Of a DNA stretch of 64,000 nucleotides, positions 55,555 through 64,000 are shown one piece after another; position 1 is the stretch's first letter, and the number at the start of each line of letters is the position of its first letter. The notes below the pieces were generated by a model that made no database searches, was not told where the DNA came from, and saw only the letters and a program-made list of their open reading frames with translations. Both the position numbers and the translations under genes were made by a program. The DNA is taken from contig CM060990.1 in NCBI GenBank assembly GCA_030765065.1, positions 277,601,341 through 277,665,340 on the forward strand, in the 5' to 3' direction. The stretch is from Deroplatys truncata (Eukaryota > Arthropoda > Insecta > Mantodea > Mantidae).

Positions 55555-55556
<2 letters not shown>
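55108..55556 (+). pseudogene. unclassified transposase-like gene, 3' part
   Basis: Reading resumes after the TA with TFQRVLLCFLKVMMPH, then VKIYYFSDGSAAQYKKQKNF, TNLCKHTTDFYGVEAE, HFYAIAHGKEVYDGASGTAK and RLATKASLQDPV. Relatives read SDG-A-QYKN, AEWHFFA-SHGK and DG-GGT-KR; the Trp codon of AEWHF is a stop here. The end of the gene is cut near 55,556 by the LINE that follows. Confidence 0.65.
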
Positions 55557-55612
<56 letters not shown>

Positions 55613-56880
55613 ATCCAGTTTATCATACATCTGATTTTGGACATGTCAAAACAATTACATCTTTAGAAATCCTTTAAATCATACAGACATTTGTTTATTA
55701 GATACACCCTCAATTTCCTTTTGAATTGCTGTTTAGAAACATCAACTACAGATTTGATTTCCAGTGGTAATTTATTAAATAGTGTGATTCCAGAAATATA
55801 TAAATCCTTTAAAGATACACTTTTTTTTTTACACTATGCCTAAAGTAGTCCAAATTTCCTCTTGTATTATGTTCATGGATTTGGTTGTTTTTAATTGGTT
55901 TGTACTTATCTATTACATACATTATTGTTCTATATGCATAGAGAGAGTAAATAGTAAGCAATTTATTGTTAACAAAGGTTTCCCTACACGATTCCCTTGG
56001 TTTTAGGTTAAACATGATTCTGATGCATTTCTTTTGGTATATAAGTAATTTATCCATATGCATTTTTGCAGCAGCACCCCAGATTTCAATTCCATAGAGT
56101 ATGTGAGGATAAAAACATCCACATTATATTAGTTTCAATATGTTACCATCACTATGGTTGTTGAAATATCTGAGTAGATACACTGTTTTACTAATTTTAG
56201 CACATATATGTTCAATATGCTCAGCCCATGTTAGCTTGTTATCAACAATAAGACCTAAAAGTTCATGCGATTTTACATCCAGAATATTATTATTATCGAC
56301 TTTTAGTGATATTTTACCATCATTTTTATTGAATTGCATAACTTTAGTTTTTTGTATGTTGCAGTATAGATTTATCGATTTGAAGTAATTCAGCATAGAG
56401 AAGGTGGTATTGTTTATGGTAGTATTTAATCCTTCTACTGTTTTATTCCAGCATACAGCCGTGGTGTCATCTGCATAAGTTATCACTGAAGTATTTGGTG
56501 GATTTTTAATGTCATTAATGTAAATAATAAATAATAATGGTCCCAACACAGTGCCTTGTGGTACGCCATATTTCACAGATCTCAAATGTGATTTGATTTG
56601 TTGTATACATCGCCCTTTTTTGTACATTATTTCCGTAATTTGTTTTCTTCCAACCAGATAACTACGGATTAGGTCCAGGGGTAATCCTCTTATGCCATAG
56701 TTTTCCAATTTACTAATTAATATATTATGGTTGACACAGTCAAAAGCCTTAGATAAATAAAAAAATAATGTACTGACCTTCTCATTGTTTTCTAAATTCC
56801 CAATTATTTCATGTATAGACTGGTTAATGGCAGAAATGGTGGATTTCCCTTTTTCTAAACTGAGCATACTAGCCAAGATT
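55557..56880 (-). mobile_element. 5'-truncated LINE, Jockey/CR1-like, (TTA)n tail
   Basis: A 250-codon minus-strand frame (56,876-56,124) carries RT: EKVSTLFFYLSKAFDCVNHN, YGVPQGTVLGPLLFIIYIND, ITYADDTTAV and HELLGLIVDNKLTWAEHIEH. It continues in other frames to RESCRETFVNNKLLTIYSLY and NTRGNLDYFRHS (to 55,809). The usual SKAFD position follows FFYL rather than FLDL. The 3' UTR ends in a TTA-repeat tail (AAT repeats 55,557-55,611 on the plus strand). Same family as the LINE at 16.4-17.4 kb, by the CRETF and YGIEIWG-type motifs. Confidence 0.8.
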
Positions 56881-56899
56881 TATATTTTTCTAGTCCTAA

Positions 56900-58360
56900 G
56901 CAATTATAAATAAATGGTCGTTTATTCCTTTTTGTAAGTCATTGTGAAAATCATAAAACTTGCCTAGTGTCCCAGATGTTATTAACTTTACCCTATCATC
57001 GTCAGTTAGAGATGCATGAGAAGCCAGGTCCATGTATTATCTCACATCTCAATCTAAACTGCAACTATAGTGTATCTCATGCTTAAAAGACAATACAGGT
57101 AAACGGGATGCACTGTTGCCATATGTACTATATGTAAACTCACAACTTTGGTGCCCAGCTGAGATTGATCTAACAATTTAATGTTATCTTGTTAATGATA
57201 CATCACCAAATAGTGAAATATCTGCACTGCTATTTACAGCTATATAAGACATTTAATTTTCACCTGTACTTTATTATCTCTCCTCGTATTTTTAGTACTT
57301 TAAAGTATGACTTTACAGGCATAAAACTATATATTATCAAACAAATATGGAGATATAAAATGATAAAAGCTTTAAGTTGGTACATTCAATATGGGTGGAA
57401 TGTTTTCAAACAGCAAAGAATGAACAATGTGCCGCACTGTGCTTTGCGTTATTCCATCATACTGTGTTAACACAGTGTGTATTTGTTTCACTCACCCTTT
57501 TTGCTGATGATTTTTTTTTTTAGAGGTCCTTTCATTCGTTCCTTTTTTATGCTATATACTAACGTTTCTGAAAACCCAGTAGCTATAGCTATTTATTTTA
57601 CTGGCTTACTAACATTCATTTTACTTTAATAATCTAACATCTTCATTATTATTTTGCATGTCTTCTTAGTTTACCAACATTTTCTCTCTTCCTAGCTTCT
57701 CCCTTCATAGCTATAAATATTTACTTAAAGCGTTAAATAAATAATCTACATAACTCTGCACAGTGTCCCACATACTGTAAACATACACACTTACTTACAA
57801 CTGATGTTAACTTTTACTGCCTTTTGCCTTGCATCCATTAGCTGAATGGATGGATGACTAATTTGTGATATACAATGAATGCAAGAAGTTACAGGATTCT
57901 GGCTTCTTTTAAAGAGTGTCTCCATCCCTCTTCAAGATTTTCTCTTGCTTGGTCCCACTGTAAACCCATTAATAAAAAGTTTCTCGCTGGTTGACATTTC
58001 TTTTGCACGGGTATAAAATTTTCCGAAAATATTTAATTTAAAGAAATTATAACACTCATCTTATTAAAGATAGAAAATTCAAACTAGGCAGGTATCAGTA
58101 CTCTAATTTACTCTAGCTAAGAAAAAAATATTGTTGTATTCTACCCTTTAGTTTATAGTTATTGCATAAGCATAGAAACAGCAAATATTGGACTTTCACT
58201 GAAAAGCACATATTCTTTAGAAATTTGGGCCAACAGAAATCTATAACAGCTCTAAAAAATGATATATCCTGGCAGAGAAACATATTCTGCATAGAATAAT
58301 GTGTTAAAAGTCGAAAATTATAACTGAATATTTACACCATGTTATTAACAACTTGGCGAC
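56900..58360. other. AT-rich spacer, nothing recognised
   Basis: Chance frames only. The expected last part of the 52-55.6 kb gene was not found here. Confidence 0.35.
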
Positions 58361-58362
58361 AG

Positions 58363-58375
58363 AGAGAGAGAGAGA

Positions 58376-58430
<55 letters not shown>

Positions 58431-58439
58431 CGCGTGCGC
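58363..58439. repeat. (AG)n(TG)n microsatellite
   Basis: AG repeats followed by about 20 TG units and a CG-alternating end, a compound dinucleotide repeat able to adopt Z-DNA. Frames of His-Thr or Val-Cys over it are artefacts. Confidence 0.95.
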
Positions 58440-59695
58440 CAGAGATATCCCATTTGTCTCCATACTGTCTTTGAAGGTAGAGACAATAGTACATGCAGAG
58501 GGTTCTGTAGAATTTTCATATGTTGATCCATACTGATTTCCTGTTTGTGATGAATTAGCACTATGTTCATTTTCAGATTATCACTACAATCCACATCTTG
58601 ATGTATCCGTAAATTACTGCTTTCTGCATTATCTCTTTTTTTCTGGCATTTAAAGTAAAGTATTATATCCACCTTATTAATTTTAACTTAAGTGCATTCA
58701 CTGACCACAAGAATGTTACATGACCATGACACATTACTATTGAATTCTGTATTTTTGATAGGCTATAAACTGACTGAGCTGTGCAAGGGGAAAGTTACAA
58801 TAATCTATTGTCAGTCAGAATATAACACTACCACAGATTTCTTTATATACAAGGAAGGCTATGACACTATTCATATTTCTAATCTGCATGTGCACAGTTA
58901 AAGGCTCAGACTACCCTTAAATAACACATCATGCTGGCAGCCACATATCTTAACTCGACTGTACACAGCAAGCATCATGTTCCTTGTTATTATATCACAG
59001 GTTTCATACACCACCTACCTGTCTTTCAAACTTGTCGGTACGAATTCACATGGACTTAAAATAATTATAAAGTGTAAAAATATTATAACTGTCGATGTGG
59101 AACCATTGTTGACAAGAATAATTAGTAGAGGTATGTAGTTGGTAAGTGAAAAGAATGTATTCCTTATTTACATTATTAATTTCCAAGGGGAATGCCACGG
59201 GCTCCCTTGCCCTCCCTTTCTGATATCCATGGCACTAAGACCGTTTGGGATGATGAATTGAATTGAATACTCATTATAAGGACATTCTGAAGCCAAGGAT
59301 TTTGCTTGAAAAAGCATACACTGTTACTCACTAAATGATACTTAGACTTAACATTTAACTATGTAAATCATACTGTAAATATGAATAACTCTGTAAACAT
59401 ATTGACATATTCCACTTCCTGTTGTTAAAATGAAGCATAGGATCTATGGAATGCAAATAAGTGTATGTGTATGTATGTTACCACTTTGTAGTCAGTGGCA
59501 AACGAGGTAAAATCTGAGAAACAAAGTCCAATATGGTGCACTGATTGTTCTGAATCCAAATCAGGAATAGTGCTACACTCTATGGGAATGACATTAAGCA
59601 CTCATTTAGCTTGACTCAATATGCCAAACTCTAATTTTTGAGGTTGAGATATTTGCTATCTTCACTAGCATTTGGGGGAGCAGGAAAGGATACAA
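58440..59695. other. spacer, possible unrecognised LINE 3' UTR
   Basis: No coding signal. The stretch at about 59,390-59,490 (CCACTTCCTGTTGTTAAAAT and a TATG-rich end) looks like a LINE 3' UTR, but nothing confirms it. Confidence 0.2.
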
Positions 59696-59699
59696 AGAT

Positions 59700-59975
59700 A
59701 CACATGTTCTTATATTTCCTAGTAGTTAGCTTCGCCTGAAAGCCCTTGACAGTCCCTTTGTTAACCAGTTTTGAAGTGCTGAGCAACCCTTATGACACTG
59801 GTTGAACATGATTCATTTGAAATGAAATGGGTACCAGGACATATAGGGTTTCTGTGCAGTGAAAAAGCAGATGAGGTTGCAAGACAAAAGCTGTCTTTAT
59901 CATTTATTGCACCTGAATCTGCTGGAGGCATAAACAGAATTAAGGCCAAAGTACTGAAAAAGGCTGAATAAAGTT
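59700..59975 (+). mobile_element. LINE RNase H fragment
   Basis: The plus strand reads FEMKWVPGHIGFLCSEKADE and continues VARQKLSLSFIAPES. This is the C-terminal part of an RNase H domain (W-V-PGH-G, N/S-EKADE-AR) as in LOA/I/R1-type LINEs. About 40 upstream codons are frame-shifted. It may belong to the same kind of LINE as at 5.4-9.0 kb. Isolated relic. Confidence 0.65.
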
Positions 59976-59999
59976 TCTATGCTTACAATACCCTTAAAA

Positions 60000-62600
60000 C
60001 CTTATAGTTTCATAACCTGGTTTTCACTTTTCTCTCTGGACTTTTATTGGCACATCATTTGACAATTTAAGTGATCATGCACAGGGCTTCATGAACACAT
60101 TTGAAACCATTAGCTTTGATTTTCTTACATTTAAAAATGTCCCCACTTTCAGTATGCAAAACATTATGCACACTGCGGTTTGCAACCAATCAACCTGAAA
60201 ATTTTACTGGAACTAAGAAGTATAATAGGGATATTAATGTGGATTTCACGTTCAATGGTTACAAGAATTTAAGCTTGAAATTTATGAAAAAGAATGAAAA
60301 AATAAAGTACAATTAAAGAAACACTTAAATAAGAGAAAAATATTTGTCCAAGAAAAAAATTTATACTACTCCTTTTGGAATAAAGTATTTCAACTTCAAT
60401 GCTACCACTTCAGCCTTATATATAAATGTGTTTAGCATGGTTTCCAGTTTGAATGTAATAGAAAACCCAAATCTAAAATGTACACTCTGCTTTTCTTTAT
60501 ATATGCGTGCAAATCTCATGTTATTTCCACAAAATTTCAGAGCAGTAAGTAGTTTGAAAATTGAAGGATGCCTCCCCTTAATATTAGTTAAGCTGGCTGT
60601 CAGGGACTAGATACATGGAGAACAGAAAACAGGAGATCAAAACAGGGTTTCAGACATTCCAAAGCTCTTGATTAATGAAGGTTACATCAATTACTAAAAT
60701 TAGGCAGGAAAGATTGGAACAGTTACCATTTTATAGGCCCAAGAATATTTAGGATAAAAATTGTTTAAGAGTACCATAAAACTGGCTTTAGAAATCCTGG
60801 CAAGTTATTTCCTGGATGCTTATGTCAGCAGCGGAGTATCACATAATTTAAAGGGAAACAATTAACGAATATTCATGAGGTACTGACATATATTTGAAAT
60901 GTGTAAATCATGCTTATACAGCATACTCCAACAGTATTTAAAGTGCATTTTTTTTGACATTGCTCTCTCTGCCAGACACATGCTAACAGGAATCTGTGAC
61001 ACTCAATCCTTTGTGACATCGTCTTCCTTCCTTCCTTCTGTGATGGAGTTGTGTGTGGTTGGTCTAAGCTGAAATTGCAAGCCTAGCACACTTGTGTGTT
61101 GCCCTATTGCTAAACTCTTCCCCAGGGTGTGGTAACAGTAGATGAAATGAAACTCCTTGATGGTTTAATTTTATTAGTAGTAATAATAATAGTACTTTAC
61201 AACGCCGCTAGCCGTGTGCTTTGTTTAATACACAATTCTATGGGGACTATCTGCAGAGATTTACCTCCCCAAGCTAAATCTGTTTCCTATTGCTGGTTTC
61301 ACACGCATCACCATAAACATGGCGTGAATTTTACCTTCTCTCCAAAATCAGCACAGCAATAAGATGCCAGAGCTTTACACATGCTCCCTTTTGTACCATC
61401 ACAGGGGCATGCTACATTTGCCTAGCTATTTTAAAAGCTTTACTCTTATTGGATCTCCTCTGCGTGTGGTATGAAAATGTTTGCCCTCATATTTGAAGTC
61501 CTGACAAGTTCAAAATTTCCCAAAGTGTCAAGAACTCTCTCCCTCTCTTTCTATCCTATCACTATCTCCCTCACTCATCTCTTTCAAGTGCCTGTGACCG
61601 CTGCAGCAGGGTTGCCTGTTCTGTCACCTTCTCTGTCTTCTTTTTACCTGCACTCCTTCCCTTCTCACGGCTAGCTAGCCTTCCTTCACATTTTACATAT
61701 GTGTTACAATATTAAGTTACCTTATTTCATATCATATTGACATTTACAATGGTATCATAGTTCCCACTACAAATGCACCTCATTGTCATTCTAAAAACTT
61801 TTGATTTTGCTGGTGCAGAAAGTTTTTTGAATGGCAATGACATGACCCAAAGAAACATATCAAAGCAAATCAAAGAAACCCCAAAATACACACAATGCAA
61901 TGCATAACACAATAATCATCCCGAAAATGAACACTATAGCACTCTACAATACAAGTATGTACATAGCTTCTATCCCACACAACAATGTAACCCTCAAATA
62001 ATCTGTATACAGAATGATATTGACAAATATTTACATAACATTGCATTTACCTAACATTGACATCGACTGCCATTAATGAATAATTTATTGTGAACAATGC
62101 TTAGCCATTTTGGTGATAGGTTTTTTGTTTTTTTATTTAACTTTAATTTTGCACACGAATATTTTGTTGGTTTTAACACTGAGTAAGCACACGCTTGTGG
62201 GCTAGGCAACATTTATTTAACACAATGACTTTCACTTGTTTTTCCTTAACACTTCACTGTAGTTTGTTTATACACACTTCTGGGAACCTTTTCACTGCCA
62301 TTTCCAAGAACACCTAAGTTGCCGTATTTCCGCCCATTTTCCCTTTGCACTGCTTAAAACTAGTTTCTTTTCTTTTTTTTCTTTTTACAACAGCCTAGTG
62401 TTGTGTGTAATTAAGGCATGCTGGATGCCCGCTCTGAGTGTTAATTAGCTGTCTGACCAGAAGGCCTTAACTGCAGTAATTTTAATGCTGTTTTTATATA
62501 CATTACATTATTAAAGATAAAACACTTTCATAACACAATTACATGAATCATCAACCCTGTGTAACAAGCAATCACAAAATCATGCAAAGTGCAAATGTTA
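60000..62600. other. long spacer, nothing recognised
   Basis: AT-rich with short chance frames; short pyrimidine-rich runs occur at 61,530-61,670. The last few hundred bases (62,100-62,600) probably include the 3' LTR of the Gypsy element that follows on the minus strand, but I could not set its ends. Confidence 0.3.
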
Positions 62601-62611
62601 GCCTATGTCTT

Positions 62612-64000
62612 GAAAGGTTTCAGCTTATGATATCTGCCCCAATTTTGTTTGGTGGTTACCTCCCTAATCTCAAAAGTGTGTGCCCCAAATTGAGCTACAA
62701 TTACCGCCGAGCCTTTGTATAATTAGCACATTCTGTGATAGGTGTTGCTCCACCTGTCTGATTTCTTCTTGTTATTCACGAGAACCAAGTCACCGATTTT
62801 CGGCGTCCATTTTGCCTTGTGTCTTTTTGCCTTCTTTTTCCTTGCTTCCGCTTTCTGTCTTATACGCAGTAGCGCTTTCTTGCATTTTACCGCCATAGTG
62901 TCTTGAGTGCATTGGTCTATCGTGGTGGGTATGTTTGGCAATATCACTTCCAGCTGCTTACCCAAGTGCATTGATATCAGCGCATAACCCGTGGATGTAT
63001 TTACCAAATTGTTTATTATAAACTCAATCTTGGCACAATGTCGGCACTACCCATATGGTTTTTGTGGGCTAAAATTTGAAAATAGCCCGAAATATCTCGG
63101 AGCACTCTCTCGGTCATATTTCCCTACGGGTAGTAATTAGAGCTGTGGTATAATTTTAGTCCATTGTTTGCGAGTGTCTTTTGAAAAATTCCGCTCCGGT
63201 GCATAGAGGCATTATCACACAGCAAGGATAATATCTCGCCATATTTAGGCACATAATCTTTGAATATTTTCCTCAGGCATGTTCTAGCTGTTATGTCCTT
63301 CACTGGGTAGATCTTTGTGAATTTTGTGAAGACATCGAGTAACACAATTACAAACTTATTCCCAAAAGTGCTCTGGGGCAATTGGGCCATGCATGTCCAT
63401 GCATGTCAATATCATATGCTACATTTAGCGGTTTGGCTAATTGGCACAACTTACATTTTGCTATAAGTTTTCTTACCTTTTGATGGAGCTTCTTAACATA
63501 AAAGTGTTAAGTGTTCTGTAATGTTGATGGCCGTTCTTTCTGATCTAGAGTGTACCAATGAGTTGTGGAAGGCTGCAATTAATGTATTCTCCAACACTTT
63601 GGGCACATATGTTTTCCATCTCTTTCCTTTAACATTGAGTTTGTAAAGAATGCCATTCCTTTTGCCTATTGAACCTGAGATGTTGTCATCTATCTCAGAT
63701 GCTTTGCTTAACATTGTAATTTTGCCAAGTTTCTTAAAGCTTTAACCAGCTGTGTCTGGCCTGCAGCCTCAATGTGATTACTGTCACTTGATGAAAAGGC
63801 TTGTCTTTGTTTTCTGGCATTGACTTTGCCCTCGGTAATCTCAATAAAACATCACTGAACGTGTTTGCAGCTCCTGGAATGTGATTTCAACATCAAGATT
63901 CAACATTTCGTAAATATAGTGGGAGATTTTACTGCTGGCCAGTTTGCATTGTTTTATGAATTCCAGGCTCACGTGGTCAGTGTGAATGATTATTTTCCTA
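62612..64000 (-). mobile_element. Gypsy LTR element, 3' half of pol, runs off the window
   Basis: In minus sense from the window edge: RNase H (IHTDHVSLEF, about 63,950), integrase zinc-binding region (about 63,714-63,400), integrase core (FTKIYPVKDITARTCLRKI, about 63,340), and an integrase C-terminal region ending near 62,612 (WGRYHKLKPFKT). The integrase core resembles that of the element at 31.9-32.5 kb, so both belong to one Gypsy lineage. Broken in several places. gag, protease, RT and the 5' LTR would lie beyond 64,000. Confidence 0.75.

Noticed and set aside
58304-58672. Frames with long His-Thr or Val-Cys runs
   Set aside because: They are translations of the AG/TG microsatellite.
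62680-62898. Plus-strand Cys/Ser-rich frame
   Set aside because: It is antisense to the Gypsy integrase C-terminal region.

Overview
The window looks like nuclear DNA of an insect with a large, repeat-rich genome. Support comes from one exon of the host gene plastin/fimbrin, AT-rich introns and spacers, eukaryotic GT-AG splice sites, and a transposon mix typical of arthropods (Penelope-like, Jockey and LOA/R1 LINEs, piggyBac, Tc1, hAT, Kolobok-like, Gypsy, tRNA-derived SINEs). The tRNA-derived SINE and a 49-bp palindromic insertion hint at a polyneopteran such as an orthopteran, but the species cannot be fixed from sequence alone. I see no bacterial genes, rRNA, CRISPR array or complete tRNA gene.

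Layout. 0.6-3.4 kb: a decayed, spliced hAT gene (+), itself interrupted by a small hAT-like insertion. 4.0-4.1 kb: one plastin exon (-), the only confident host coding sequence. 5.4-9.0 kb: a decayed LOA/R1-type LINE (-) with endonuclease, RT and RNase H. 9.4 kb: an orphan THAP exon (+). 10.5-11.1 kb: an internally deleted GTF2IRD2-like hAT copy (-). 12.1-12.4 kb: a fold-back LTR fragment with a strong heat-shock element. 13.3-16.1 kb: a TTAA-bounded piggyBac whose 5' end and flank are tandemly duplicated. 16.4-18.5 kb: a LINE tail and two SINE copies. 19.4-21.3 kb: a broken Gypsy element with both LTRs. 21.9-23.1 kb: an almost intact Tc1. 23.9-37.8 kb: a nest of Gypsy elements containing a TIR DNA element with subterminal repeats (33.4-35.6 kb) and a SINE. 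38.0-50.4 kb: a TTAA-bounded Kolobok-like transposon, opened by a Penelope-like insertion (42.0-48.5 kb) and a LINE (48.6-49.8 kb), and sitting inside a LINE whose halves lie on either side. 52.0-55.6 kb: an unclassified transposase-like gene split by a TA-flanked mariner-like element. 55.6-56.9 kb: a LINE. 57-62.6 kb: mostly featureless DNA. 62.6-64 kb: the 3' part of a Gypsy element running off the window.

The most notable unit is the Kolobok-like element. Its ends are a matching TIR pair beside TTAA, it carries a THAP finger and a DDE core on the minus strand, and between the same ends on the plus strand lies a domain resembling the intracellular 'ballast' domain of the P2X7 receptor. Second is the Penelope-like insertion: three hammerhead-ribozyme motifs, two nearly identical copies, an inverted terminal piece and a 14-bp target duplication indicate a very recent arrival. 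Third is the 33.4-35.6 kb element, whose TIR core motif is repeated several times inside both ends and whose transposase family I cannot place in a named superfamily.

All identifications come from reading motifs by eye; no database search was run. LTR elements are described as fossils only.
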